DNA of 64,000 nucleotides from Streptomyces sp. NBC_00341 (GTDB lineage Bacteria > Actinomycetota > Actinomycetes > Streptomycetales > Streptomycetaceae). Location of the stretch: positions 5,642,001-5,706,000 of the forward strand of contig NZ_CP108002.1 of the NCBI RefSeq assembly GCF_041435055.1, given 5' to 3'. The first letter of the stretch is position 1, and the number at the start of each line of letters is the position of its first letter. Shown here one piece after another: positions 10,529-20,611 of the stretch. The notes under the pieces were generated by a model. That model was not told the DNA's origin and searched no databases. It saw only the letters and a list, made by a program, of their open reading frames with translations. The position numbers and the translations under genes are program-made.

Positions 10529-12079
10529 ATGGATATGCATACAGTCGTGGTGGGGACGTCCGGTACCACCGCCCAGGACGTCATCGCCGTGGCCCGCGGC
10601 AACGCCCGTGTCGAGCTCTCCGCCGCCGCGGTGGCCGCACTCGCCGCCGCCCGCGAGGTCATCGACGCGCTCGCCGCGAAGCCCGAGCCGGTCTACGGCG
10701 TCTCCACCGGATTCGGGGCGCTGGCCAGCCGCCACATCAGCCCGGAGCTCCGCGCCCAGCTCCAGCGCAACATCGTCCGCTCGCACGCCGCGGGCATGGG
10801 TCCGCGGGTCGAGCGCGAGGTCGTCAGGGCGCTGATGTTCCTCCGGCTGAAGACGGTCGCCTCGGGCCACACGGGCGTGCGGCCGGAGATCGCGCAGACC
10901 ATGGCCGACGTCCTGAACGCCGGGATCACACCCGTCGTTCACGAGTACGGTTCGCTCGGCTGCTCCGGCGACCTGGCACCGCTCTCGCACTGCGCGCTGA
11001 CCCTGATGGGCGAGGGCGAGGCGGAGGGCCCCGACGGCACCGTGCGCCCCGCGGGCGAGCTCCTCGCAGCCCACGGCATCACCCCGGTCGAGCTGCGCGA
11101 GAAGGAGGGCCTCGCACTCCTCAACGGCACCGACGGGATGCTCGGCATGCTCGTCATGGCCATCGCCGACCTCCAGAACCTCTACACCTCGGCAGACATC
11201 ACCGCGGCCCTCTCCCTGGAGGCCCTGCTCGGCACGGACAAGGTCCTCGCCCCCGAGCTGCACGCCATCCGCCCGCACCCCGGCCAGGGCGCCAGCGCCG
11301 ACAACATGCTCCGGGTGCTGGCCGGTTCGGGCCTCACCGGCCACCACCAGGACGACGCGCCCCGCGTCCAGGACGCCTACTCGGTGCGCTGCGCCCCGCA
11401 GGTCAACGGCGCCGGCCGGGACACCCTCGCCCACGCCGCCCTCGTCGCGGACCGCGAGCTGGCCGCCGCCGTGGACAACCCGGTGGTGCTGTCCGACGGC
11501 CGGGTCGAGTCCAACGGCAACTTCCACGGCGCGCCGGTCGCGTACGTCCTGGACTTCCTGGCGATCGTCGCCGCCGACCTCGGCTCGATCACCGAGCGCC
11601 GCACCGACCGGCTGCTCGACAAGAACCGCTCGCACGGGCTGCCGCCCTTCCTCGCGGACGACGCGGGCGTCGACTCCGGCCTGATGATCGCCCAGTACAC
11701 CCAGGCGGCCCTGGTCAGCGAGATGAAGCGGCTCGCCGTACCGGCCTCCGCCGACTCGATCCCGTCCTCCGCGATGCAGGAGGACCACGTCTCGATGGGC
11801 TGGTCGGCCGCGCGCAAGCTCCGTACCGCCGTGGACAACCTCGCCCGGATCGTCGCCGTCGAGCTGTACGCGGCCACCCGCGCGGTCGAGCTGCGCGCCG
11901 CGCAGGGGCTGACCCCGGCGCCCGCCTCGCTGGCGGCCGTCGAGGCGCTGCGCGCGGCCGGTGCGCAGGGCCCGGGGCCTGACCGCTTCCTGTCGCCCGA
12001 CCTGGCCGCCGCGGACGCCTTCGTGCGCGCGGGCGGGCTCGTCGCGGCGGTGGAGCCGGTGACGGGGAAGCTCGCCTGA
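10529..12079 (+). CDS. hutH: Histidine ammonia-lyase
   Basis: 516 residues, full length for the family. It deaminates L-histidine to urocanate, the first step of histidine utilisation. The catalytic tyrosine loop YGVSTGFG (about residue 56) and the prosthetic-group site GSLGCSGDLAPLSH are present. The MIO cofactor would form from Cys145-Ser146-Gly147 instead of the more common Ala-Ser-Gly. The C-terminal half carries the QEDHVSMGW motif. A second ATG two codons in (10535) is possible. No other hut genes are adjacent, which is normal for streptomycetes, where hut genes are scattered. Confidence 0.95.
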   Translation: MDMHTVVVGTSGTTAQDVIAVARGNARVELSAAAVAALAAAREVIDALAAKPEPVYGVSTGFGALASRHISPELRAQLQRNIVRSHAAGMGPRVEREVVRALMFLRLKTVASGHTGVRPEIAQTMADVLNAGITPVVHEYGSLGCSGDLAPLSHCALTLMGEGEAEGPDGTVRPAGELLAAHGITPVELREKEGLALLNGTDGMLGMLVMAIADLQNLYTSADITAALSLEALLGTDKVLAPELHAIRPHPGQGASADNMLRVLAGSGLTGHHQDDAPRVQDAYSVRCAPQVNGAGRDTLAHAALVADRELAAAVDNPVVLSDGRVESNGNFHGAPVAYVLDFLAIVAADLGSITERRTDRLLDKNRSHGLPPFLADDAGVDSGLMIAQYTQAALVSEMKRLAVPASADSIPSSAMQEDHVSMGWSAARKLRTAVDNLARIVAVELYAATRAVELRAAQGLTPAPASLAAVEALRAAGAQGPGPDRFLSPDLAAADAFVRAGGLVAAVEPVTGKLA

Positions 12080-12115
12080 GGTCTGCCGCCCGGAACGCCC
12101 GCTGCCGCGTGCTCG

Positions 12116-12415
12116 TCAGTGCGCCGGCAGCGGGCCCGTGCGGCGGGCGGAGTAGGTGACGAAGCCCGCGCCGATGCCCAGGAACGCCATGCCCCCGATC
12201 AGGTACGGGGTCGTGTCGGTCCCCGTACCGGTGTCCGCGAGCTTCGCGCTCTGCGCGCCGCTGGCGCCCATCGCCTCGATGGCGGCCGTCCGGCCCGGTG
12301 CGTCCTGGGCGCCGGTGGTCTCGCCCGTCGCGGTGGCCGTCGGGACGAACCAGAGGGCGCACAGCAGCGTTCCCGCGGCAGTGGCGGTCAGGAGCGGGCG
12401 GCGGGTGCTGGCCAC
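12116..12415 (-). CDS. Small secreted sortase (class E) substrate
   Basis: 99 residues from GTG. An N-terminal signal peptide (basic start, then LLTATAAGTLLCALWFVPTA) precedes a short polar mature part. The C-terminus is a sorting signal: LADTG, a hydrophobic stretch (YLIGGMAFLGIGAGFVTY) and a positive tail starting SARR. Streptomyces class-E sortases recognise LAxTG and link such proteins to peptidoglycan. The mature region is only about 40 residues, so it is probably a small surface protein. Convergent with hutH. Function unknown. Confidence 0.8.
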   Translation of the reverse strand: MASTRRPLLTATAAGTLLCALWFVPTATATGETTGAQDAPGRTAAIEAMGASGAQSAKLADTGTGTDTTPYLIGGMAFLGIGAGFVTYSARRTGPLPAH

Positions 12416-12534
12416 GGAATCGATCCCCCTTGTGACAGCCGCGAGTTAGGCCTGCGGCCGGTGCTGCGGGCGATGCTAGTGAAAGCAGCGGGTCGTGGGA
12501 AAGCCGGGGCGGCCGGGAGCTTACGATCCGGCAT

Positions 12535-12969
12535 ATGAGCACATCTGAGACGTCACGTTATGTTCGGCTTCGGGTCGAAATGGTGTTGGAGATCACGGAC
12601 GCCGACGCCCTGAGCGGAACCGCTCTGGAGAGCCTCGCGGCCGAGTACGGCGAGCCCGGCGGCGATTCCGCCGAGGAACGCACGCATGCCGAGACCGCCG
12701 TCCGGGAAGACGGTGCGGAGGCCCTCGCCTCTCTGATCGATCCGTTCGACCTGGTCAGCGAGGTGCCCGGGGTCGAGCTGACCCAGGCCTCCTGGAGCAG
12801 CGAGACCATCGCCTACGACCCGCAGGACCCGGACGGCTGGGACCTCGACGAAGACGATGACGACGACGGTGACGAGGAGCACGGGGACGAGGGCGGCGAA
12901 GGCACCTCCCGCGTCCCGCACAATGGGGAGGAGAACGACGACGACGGCAGTGCGGAGCGGCGGGCGTAA
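12535..12969 (+). CDS. Acidic hypothetical protein
   Basis: 144 residues. The first ~90 look like a compact folded domain (RYVRLRVEMVLEITDADALSG at the start and an acidic helix in the middle). The last 45 are very acidic and low in complexity, with runs of Asp and Glu (WDLDEDDDDDGDEEHGDEGG). No signal peptide or membrane segment. I do not recognise the family. A strong terminator follows at 12982. Confidence 0.75.
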   Translation: MSTSETSRYVRLRVEMVLEITDADALSGTALESLAAEYGEPGGDSAEERTHAETAVREDGAEALASLIDPFDLVSEVPGVELTQASWSSETIAYDPQDPDGWDLDEDDDDDGDEEHGDEGGEGTSRVPHNGEENDDDGSAERRA

Positions 12970-12981
12970 CAGGTGGAGAGC

Positions 12982-13020
12982 CACCGGCCCCGGCCCGTCT
13001 CCGGCGGCCCGGGGCCGGTG
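12982..13020 (+). terminator. Rho-independent-type terminator
   Basis: A 12-bp perfect GC stem (CACCGGCCCCGG with CCGGGGCCGGTG) and a 15-base loop lie 13 bases past the acidic-protein stop. As usual in streptomycetes there is no U-run. Confidence 0.6.
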
Positions 13021-13203
13021 CGCGTGACAGCCGGCCCACCGGACCGCGAAGCTGCCGCACAACAGGGCCGGACACCGGCGGCACCTACGTGGTGGAGCAC
13101 AGAACCACCGCACAGGAACCACTGCGGATACCGATACGCCGATGAGTGGTGTTCCCCACATCCCCCGCGGATGTGGAACGGGTAACCCTTTCAGGGGGTT
13201 CTT

Positions 13204-13228
13204 GGAACATTGACGGGTATCGCCGGTC
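13204..13228 (+). promoter_or_regulatory. Candidate ECF (SigE-type) promoter of the L,D-transpeptidase
   Basis: GGAAC at 13204-13208, 16 bases, then GGTC at 13225-13228, about 54 bases before the start codon. This matches the general GGAAC-N16-CGTC layout of extracytoplasmic-function sigma promoters. Another GGAAC lies at 13175-13179. Cell-envelope genes of this type are plausible SigE targets. Confidence 0.4.
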
Positions 13229-13281
13229 AACGGCCTGGCTCGGGGTTTTTGGGGATTTCGGCAACGATGGAGAAGCGTGTG

Positions 13282-14532
13282 ATGACGGACAGCAAGCGGC
13301 GCAAGGGCCTCATGGCCGCGTCCGCACTGCTCGGCGGCGTGCTGGTGCTCACGGCCTGCAGCGACGGCGGCGACAAGGGCGCGAGCCCCGACAGCTCGAA
13401 GAAGTCACAGGCGGCCGAGGTCGACAAGGCGGCGGCCGAGGAGACCTCGGAGGCGCAGATAGCGATCTCTCCGAAGAACGGCGCGACCAACGCGAGCATC
13501 AACAACGACGCGAAGGTCACCGTCGCCAAGGGCAAGCTGACGGTCGTCACGATGACCACGGCGGCCGGTGCGAGCGTCAAGGGCACCCTCTCCGCCGACG
13601 GCACCACCTGGAAGCCGGACGCCCAGCTGGAGCGCTCGACCACGTACAAGATCAACGCCACGGCGAAGGACTCGAAGGGCCGCGAGGCGCACGAGAACTC
13701 CTCCTTCACCACCGTGTCGCCCGCCAACAGCTTCATCGGGAACTTCACCCCCGAGGACGGCTCGACCGTCGGCGTCGGCATGCCCGTCTCGATCAACTTC
13801 AACAAGGCGATCACGGACAAGAAGGCCGTCCTGGACGGCATCACCGTGACGTCCAGCAGCGGCCAGCAGGTCGCCGGCCACTGGTTCAACGCCCAGCGTC
13901 TGGACCTGCGCCCCGAGGACTACTGGCAGGGCGGCTCCACCGTCACCCTGAAGCTGGCGCTGGACGGCGTCGAGGGCGCGGACGGCGTCTACGGCGTGCA
14001 GCAGAAGACGGTCACCTTCAAGATCGGCCGCAACCAGGTCTCCACCGTGGACGCCAAGACGCACACGATGACCGTCACCCAGAACGGCAAGACGGTCAAG
14101 ACCATCCCGATCTCCGCCGGATCGCCCGAAAACCCCACGTACAACGGACAGATGGTGATCTCCGAGAAGTACAAGGAGACCCGGATGGACGGCTCCACGG
14201 TCGGCTTCACGGACGACGACGGCAAGGGTGAGTACGACATCAAGGACGTGCCGCACGCCATGCGGCTGTCCACGTCCGGCACCTTCATCCACGGCAACTA
14301 CTGGGGCAAGGGCATCTTCGGCACCGCCAACACCAGCCACGGCTGCGTCGGGCTCGCCGACGTCAAGGGCGCGGGCGACGCCAGCCAGCCCGCCGCCTGG
14401 TTCTACAACAACTCCATGATCGGTGACGTGGTCGTCATCAAGAACTCCCCGGACAAGACCATCCAGCCCGACAACGGTCTCAACGGCTGGAACATGAGCT
14501 GGGCCCAGTGGACGGCGGGCTCCACCGCCTGA
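13282..14532 (+). CDS. L,D-transpeptidase lipoprotein (Ig-like domains plus YkuD)
   Basis: 416 residues from the ATG at 13282, which has GGAGAAG six bases upstream; in-frame ATGs at 13210 and 13267 are not needed. A lipoprotein signal peptide ends in the lipobox LTAC with Cys26. Then come two Ig-like beta domains (about 60-250, the second beginning SFIGNFTPEDGSTVG) and a YkuD catalytic domain. The latter has the His (FIHGNYW) and the SHGCVGL motif with nucleophile Cys355. It forms 3-3 cross-links in peptidoglycan at the outer face of the membrane. The two-Ig plus YkuD layout is typical of actinobacterial Ldts. A strong terminator follows. Confidence 0.94.
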   Translation: MTDSKRRKGLMAASALLGGVLVLTACSDGGDKGASPDSSKKSQAAEVDKAAAEETSEAQIAISPKNGATNASINNDAKVTVAKGKLTVVTMTTAAGASVKGTLSADGTTWKPDAQLERSTTYKINATAKDSKGREAHENSSFTTVSPANSFIGNFTPEDGSTVGVGMPVSINFNKAITDKKAVLDGITVTSSSGQQVAGHWFNAQRLDLRPEDYWQGGSTVTLKLALDGVEGADGVYGVQQKTVTFKIGRNQVSTVDAKTHTMTVTQNGKTVKTIPISAGSPENPTYNGQMVISEKYKETRMDGSTVGFTDDDGKGEYDIKDVPHAMRLSTSGTFIHGNYWGKGIFGTANTSHGCVGLADVKGAGDASQPAAWFYNNSMIGDVVVIKNSPDKTIQPDNGLNGWNMSWAQWTAGSTA

Positions 14533-14566
14533 CCGGACACCCTCCCCGCCCCGATCCCCTCGACCA

Positions 14567-14612
14567 CAGGCGGCGGCACCCGATCCCCACGGATCACGGG
14601 TGCCGCCGCCTG
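14567..14612 (+). terminator. Strong terminator after the L,D-transpeptidase gene
   Basis: A 16-bp perfect stem (CAGGCGGCGGCACCCG with its complement), extended by four more pairs after a two-base bulge, with loop CCAC. It lies 35 bases after the stop. Confidence 0.8.
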
Positions 14613-14690
14613 CGGCGTATCCGGAGCGTTCTCATCCGTCTCTCATCGTGGCCTTAACCCACCATCACAACCGCTCCATAACCTCGCGCC

Positions 14691-16157
14691 ATGTTCTTCA
14701 CCTACCTCCGGCGCGAGCTGCGCCGCCGCAGAAAGGCGGCGCTCGTCGTCGCCTCGGGGCTCGGCCTCGGCATTGCGCTGGTCATCATCGTCAGCTCCGT
14801 CTCCTCCGGCATGGGCAAGGCCCAGGACAAGGTCCTGGAATCGCTGTACGGCCTCGGCACCGACATGACCGTCACCAAGGCCGCCGCGGCGCCCGGTTCG
14901 GGCACGGAGCGGCCCAGGTTCGAGTTCGACGCCAAGGAGAACGGCGACGACTCGACCCAGAGCACCGACCGGGTCATGGTCCAGGGCTTCCAGACACTGG
15001 CCGCCACCACGGTGGACAAGGTGGGCAAGCAGGACGGCGTCGCCGACGCCGTCGGCGGACTGAGCATGACCGTCATGAAGGTGGACGGCCAGTTCAAGCG
15101 CGGTGAGTTCAAGCAGGAGGGCAGTACGTCCCAGGGCGGCGGCCGGGGCGGCTTCGGGGGCGGCGGCCAGCCGCAGGGCGAGGTCAAGGGCGGCGGCGCC
15201 TCGTTCGACGTCAACTCCTACACGGTCTACGGCACCGACGTCACCAAGCAGGACCTGGGCCCGCTCACCTCGTCGAAGATCACCTCGGGACGTGCGTTCA
15301 CGTCCACCGAGACCAACGGCAAGGTGGCCGTCGTCGACGCCGCGTACGCCAAGGAGAAGAAGCTCGCCGTCGGCAAGACGGTGACCGTCCACGGCACCAA
15401 GTTCACCATCGTCGGCGTCTCGGCGGCCGACAGCGGCGACGCGGCCGCCAACCTCTACATCCCGCTTCAGCAGGCCCAGACCCTGGCCGACGCCAAGGAC
15501 AAGGTCACCACGGTCTACGTGAAGGCCGCGGACTCGCAGCAGATCGACGGCGTCAAGACCGCCATCCAGAAGAACATCACGGGCACCACCGTCACCACCT
15601 CCGCCGATCTCGCGGACACCGTCTCCGGCTCCCTGTCCACCGCCTCCGACCTGGCCTCCAGCGTCGGCAAGTGGCTCTCCGTCGCCGTACTGATCGCGGC
15701 CTTCCTGGTGGCAGGACTGCTCACCTCCTCCGCGGTCAGCCGCCGGGTACGGGAGTTCGGCACGCTCAAGGCCCTCGGCTGGAAGAGCGGCCGGGTCACC
15801 CGCCAGGTCGTCGGCGAGGCCCTCGTCAACGGCCTGATGGGCGGCGTCCTCGGCATCGCGGTCGGCCTGGCCGGCGCGTACGTCGTCACCGCCGTCAGCC
15901 CCACCCTCACCGCCCAGCTCGGTGCTTCCGGCGGAGGCGGCGGGGGCGGCGGCTTCCGCGGCGGAATGATGGGCGGCGGCCCCGGCCGGCAGAGCGCGGC
16001 CAAGTCCCTCGACATCGCGCTGACCGCGCCCGTCTCCCTCTCCATCATCCTGATCGCCGTCGCCCTGGCCGTGGCGGGCGGGCTGATCGCGGGCGCCTTC
16101 GGCGGCTGGCGCGCCTCCAGGCTGCGCCCCGCCGACGCCCTGCGCCGCGTCGAATAG
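14691..16157 (+). CDS. MacB/FtsX-type ABC transporter permease
   Basis: 488 residues. One transmembrane helix lies near the N-terminus (about 20-42), followed by a large extracytoplasmic domain (45-310) that contains a glycine-rich insert (about 145-170). Three more helices follow (about 335-355, 380-410, 445-475), the FtsX/MacB topology. A second Gly-rich loop sits near residues 408-430. The C-terminal ending GWRASRLRPADALRRVE is characteristic of this permease family. It works with the ATPase encoded 33 bases downstream, probably exporting a peptide or lipid or acting as a mechanotransmitter. Substrate unknown. Confidence 0.9.
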   Translation: MFFTYLRRELRRRRKAALVVASGLGLGIALVIIVSSVSSGMGKAQDKVLESLYGLGTDMTVTKAAAAPGSGTERPRFEFDAKENGDDSTQSTDRVMVQGFQTLAATTVDKVGKQDGVADAVGGLSMTVMKVDGQFKRGEFKQEGSTSQGGGRGGFGGGGQPQGEVKGGGASFDVNSYTVYGTDVTKQDLGPLTSSKITSGRAFTSTETNGKVAVVDAAYAKEKKLAVGKTVTVHGTKFTIVGVSAADSGDAAANLYIPLQQAQTLADAKDKVTTVYVKAADSQQIDGVKTAIQKNITGTTVTTSADLADTVSGSLSTASDLASSVGKWLSVAVLIAAFLVAGLLTSSAVSRRVREFGTLKALGWKSGRVTRQVVGEALVNGLMGGVLGIAVGLAGAYVVTAVSPTLTAQLGASGGGGGGGGFRGGMMGGGPGRQSAAKSLDIALTAPVSLSIILIAVALAVAGGLIAGAFGGWRASRLRPADALRRVE

Positions 16158-16190
16158 TCCGTCTCCCCACCGCCCAGCAGGAGTTGACCC

Positions 16191-16874
16191 ATGTACAGCC
16201 TCCAAGGCGTCACCAAGCGCTACACGCGCGGCAAGTCCACCGTCCACGCGCTCGCCGGCGTCGACCTGACCATCGAGGACGGCGGTCGCCTGGTCATCCA
16301 GGGCCCCACCGGCGGCGGCAAGTCCACGCTGCTCCAGATGCTCGGCGGCCTGGACCGCCCCACGGCCGGCAGCGTCGAACTCGACGGCGTCGACCTCGCG
16401 AAGCTCAGCGAGGCCAGACTCACCGAGGTGCGCGCGCAGAACATCGGCTTCGTCTTCCAGAGCTTCAACCTCATCCCGACGCTCACCGCCCAGGAGAACG
16501 TCGAGACCGCCCTCGTACCGCTGGGCGGCAAGGCGTCCGAGCGGCGCAGAAGAGCCGCGGAGGCGCTCGACTCGGTCGGCCTGGGCGAGCGGCTCGGGCA
16601 CCTTCCCGGCGAGATGTCCGGCGGCCAGCAGCAGCGGGTGGCGATAGCCAGGGCCCTGGTCAAGCAGCCGAAGGTGCTGCTCGCGGACGAGCCCACCGGC
16701 AACCTCGACGAGTCCATGCGCGACGAGATCATGGAGGTGCTGGAGGCCATGTGGAAGGAGCACGGACTCACCTTCATCATGGTCACCCACGACAGCGCGA
16801 TCGCCCGCCGGGCCCCGCGGCTCGCGACCATCCGCAAGGGCAAGGTCACCATCACGGAGAACGCGGCGGCGTGA
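16191..16874 (+). CDS. ABC transporter ATP-binding protein, LolD/MacB type
   Basis: 227 residues. Walker A GPTGGGKST, Q-loop region FVFQSFNLIPTLTAQ, signature MSGGQQQRVAIARAL, Walker B VLLADEPTG and the switch histidine in MVTHD are all intact. Sequence type and size match ATPases that partner FtsX-like permeases. AGGAG precedes the ATG, and the gene immediately follows its permease, so the two form an operon. Confidence 0.94.
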   Translation: MYSLQGVTKRYTRGKSTVHALAGVDLTIEDGGRLVIQGPTGGGKSTLLQMLGGLDRPTAGSVELDGVDLAKLSEARLTEVRAQNIGFVFQSFNLIPTLTAQENVETALVPLGGKASERRRRAAEALDSVGLGERLGHLPGEMSGGQQQRVAIARALVKQPKVLLADEPTGNLDESMRDEIMEVLEAMWKEHGLTFIMVTHDSAIARRAPRLATIRKGKVTITENAAA

Positions 16875-16916
16875 ATGTCGCCTGTACGTAAGGCGGTTGC
16901 GGCAGGCCGTGCAGCC

Positions 16917-17567
16917 TCAGGCGGCCCGGCCTGCCGCCCGTCCGGCGGCGGCCCGGCGGTGCGCCGCGAGATCGCTCCGGCGGACCTGGCGCACCCCGGC
17001 CGGGTCCGCGTAAGGCTCCGCGTACGGATCGCCCTCCTCGCAGCCGCGCGGGGCGGGCCCGTGGCCCTCGGCGGTACGGGCCAGGTGGGCGCGCAGCCCG
17101 TACCAGGGCCTGAGCGGCAGCCAGCACAGGCCGTGCAGCCAGCGCCGCACGAGCTGCCCCGGCCCCGGGCGGCCGCCGTCCGGCAGGCTCACGACCCGGA
17201 TGCCCATGATCAGCTTTCCGGCTCCGGCTCCGACGAGCGCGGTGAGCACGACCTGGTTGAGGAAGGAGAGGGCGAGCACCGGCCCGAGCAGCAGGGCGAC
17301 GTCCCCGGGGAGGGGCGCCGTGTCCACGTGCGGCCGGGCCAGTAACCCGGCGGTGACCAGGCAGAGATAGCAGTCGAGGCCCACCGCGAGATAGCGGCGC
17401 GTCTCCCCGGCCCGGGGCGGTGTGCGGTACCCGGTCCCCGCCGTCCTGCCGGGTATGCGCGGGGGCCGCGCAGGGCCGTATCCGGACGGCGGATGTCCGG
17501 CCAACGGCGTTGACCGGTAAGGCTGGTGGGGAGCCCGCGACCTGTGGTTCCCCCGCGATGTCTTCAT
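16917..17567 (-). CDS. RDD-family membrane protein
   Basis: 216 residues with a ~50-residue Pro/Arg-rich cytoplasmic N-terminus, then an RDD-like domain. A helix begins RRYLAVGLDCYLCLVTAGLL, a second follows (VALLLGPVLALSFLNQVVL), and then the conserved GKLIMGIRVV segment. The usual first Arg-Asp pair is relaxed (GLDCYLC). The C-terminal 80 residues are hydrophilic and rich in Arg and Ala. RDD proteins are small membrane proteins often linked to transport; function unknown. Convergent with the ABC operon. Confidence 0.78.
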   Translation of the reverse strand: MKTSRGNHRSRAPHQPYRSTPLAGHPPSGYGPARPPRIPGRTAGTGYRTPPRAGETRRYLAVGLDCYLCLVTAGLLARPHVDTAPLPGDVALLLGPVLALSFLNQVVLTALVGAGAGKLIMGIRVVSLPDGGRPGPGQLVRRWLHGLCWLPLRPWYGLRAHLARTAEGHGPAPRGCEEGDPYAEPYADPAGVRQVRRSDLAAHRRAAAGRAAGRAA

Positions 17568-17642
17568 GGCGGCATCATGTCTGATCCTCCGTCATCATGG
17601 GCCCGGACCGTGCAGTGCGCTCCCCTTACCCCGGAGGTAATC

Positions 17643-17825
17643 GTGGTCCTGGAGTTCCCTACGATCGAGGCCGCCCGCACCTGGTACGCCTTGCCCGCCT
17701 ATCAGGAGCTGGCCCCGCTGCGGACCAGGAACATCCCCGGCGACCTGGTGCTCGTGGACGGCGTCGCACCGGACTACGACCCCAGGGCGACCGCCGCCGC
17801 CCTGCGCGCCGGGTCCGTGGTGTAG
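17643..17825 (+). pseudogene. Remnant of a DUF1330 family gene (C-terminal half)
   Basis: 60 residues from GTG with GGAGGT five bases upstream. The reading VVLEFPTIEAARTWY and then DLVLVDGV is the C-terminal half of DUF1330 proteins, which are normally about 95 residues. The N-terminal half with its conserved YVI-type first strand is absent. The frame continues upstream to 17526, but that part (with WARTVQCAPLTPEV) is not DUF1330-like. The domain appears to have lost its first half, perhaps by deletion next to the RDD gene. It may still be translated because the ribosome site is good. Confidence 0.6.
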
Positions 17826-17959
17826 CAGGCTGCACCACCGATCCGGGGGCCGGCACCCTCGTGCCGGGGGCCACCGGACGGAAGCATGGATGACGCGGCC
17901 GGACACCGGCCCGGCCGCGTCCCTCGCTCCATCCCACCCCGAGCCTCCGGAGGAACCCC

Positions 17960-18136
17960 GTGAAGCCGCTGCTCTGGACCGTGCTCGTCGTCGCGGTCGT
18001 CGCGAACGTCTCCCTCAACCTCATGAACGGGCGCGAAGGCCTGCACATCGCCCTGAGCGTCGTCTCGGGCGTGGTCGTCCTGGCATCGGGCGTGCGCCTG
18101 TGGATGCTGCGCACTCCCCGCGAGTACGACTACTGA
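17960..18136 (+). CDS. 58-residue two-span membrane protein
   Basis: GTG start with GGAGGA six to seven bases upstream. MKPLLWTVLVVAVVANVSLNL is one helix; a short polar turn (MNGREG) leads to a second (IALSVVSGVVVLASGVRLWML). The tail is TPREYDY. Shape and ribosome site support a real gene that is too short for ordinary prediction. Function unknown. Confidence 0.7.
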   Translation: MKPLLWTVLVVAVVANVSLNLMNGREGLHIALSVVSGVVVLASGVRLWMLRTPREYDY

Positions 18137-19894
<1,758 letters not shown>

Positions 19895-19917
19895 TCGCCT
19901 CCCTGTACGCGCACGGG

Positions 19918-19941
19918 GCCGGAACGCAGACGCGTTCCGGC
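19918..19941 (+). terminator. Terminator of gdhA
   Basis: GCCGGAACGC and GCGTTCCGGC form a perfect 10-bp stem with loop AGAC, 24 bases after the stop codon; weaker pairing extends outward. Confidence 0.7.
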
Positions 19942-19968
19942 TCCGGGGTCCGCGTGGGCACGCCGGAG

Positions 19969-19993
19969 CATGTGTACGCAATCATGTGTACGC
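19969..19993 (+). promoter_or_regulatory. Direct repeats upstream of the toxin-antitoxin operon
   Basis: CATGTGTACGC occurs at 19969-19979 and again at 19983-19993, a 14-base step, ending seven bases before the antitoxin ATG. Phd-type antitoxins usually repress their own promoter, so this is the likely operator; the TACGC parts may double as -10 sequence. Confidence 0.5.
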
Positions 19994-20000
19994 TTGGTGC

Positions 20001-20261
20001 ATGGCTGAGACTGTGACGGTACGCGAGGCCCGCACCCACCTGGCCGAGGTCATTGGCCGGGCCGAGGCCGGCAAGACCACGGTGGTGACTCGCAACGGCA
20101 AGCGAGTCGCGGCGCTCGTCCCGATAGACGTTCTCGACGCCTTGGACGCGGCAGCCGACGAACTGGCCGCGCGCGAAGCGGAGGCACACCGCGAGGACCC
20201 CACCGTCAGCATGGGGGAGCTTCTCGCGGATCTCTTCGAGGGCGGGACTTCGGCCGCGTGA
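20001..20261 (+). CDS. Phd/YefM-type antitoxin
   Basis: 86 residues, starting MAETVTVREARTHLAEVIGR, the standard Phd/YefM N-terminal DNA-binding fold, with TRNGKRVAALVPIDVLDAL as the second strand. The C-terminal half is acidic and probably binds and neutralises the toxin. The stop overlaps the start of the next gene (GTGA), the tight coupling typical of toxin-antitoxin operons. Expected to repress its own promoter through the direct repeats upstream. First gene of the accessory island. Confidence 0.9.
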   Translation: MAETVTVREARTHLAEVIGRAEAGKTTVVTRNGKRVAALVPIDVLDALDAAADELAAREAEAHREDPTVSMGELLADLFEGGTSAA

Positions 20262-20527
20262 AGTACGCCTTCCGCTTCACCGCTCACGCCCAGCGTCAGC
20301 TGCGCTCGATCGACCGGCAGGACGCGCTCCGCATTCTGACCGCCATCACGCCGCTCGGTGACGACCCCTGGCGGGAAGACGCCGATGTCAAGAAGCTGTC
20401 GGGCCACGACGGTCTCTACCGTGTACGCGCGGGAGAGTTCCGGGTGGTCTACGAGGTTCGGGGCGACGTGCTGGTCATCCTCGTCCTCCACCTCGGCCAC
20501 CGGAGCGACGTCTACCGGAAGCTCTGA
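20258..20527 (+). CDS. RelE/ParE-family toxin
   Basis: 89 residues with the RelE layout: YAFRFTAHAQRQLRSI first helix, a central LSGHDGLYRVRAGEFRVVY beta hairpin and a C-terminal ILVLHLGHRSDVYRKL. The basic residues and the Arg of YRVRAG...RVVY match those of ribosome-dependent mRNases of the RelE group. The start is GTG overlapping the antitoxin stop. It would cleave translated mRNA when freed from the antitoxin. Confidence 0.9.
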   Translation: MKYAFRFTAHAQRQLRSIDRQDALRILTAITPLGDDPWREDADVKKLSGHDGLYRVRAGEFRVVYEVRGDVLVILVLHLGHRSDVYRKL

Positions 20528-20611
20528 GGGGCTTGCCGGCTTATTCACGGCGAGTGAGAACGGATCCCGTGCTTACGACCGGGGCTGCAGCGGTCACGCC
20601 GCGCAGCCGGG

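Noticed and set aside
14643..16790. 715-codon frame opposite the ABC exporter
   Set aside because: Shadow of two clear transporter genes.
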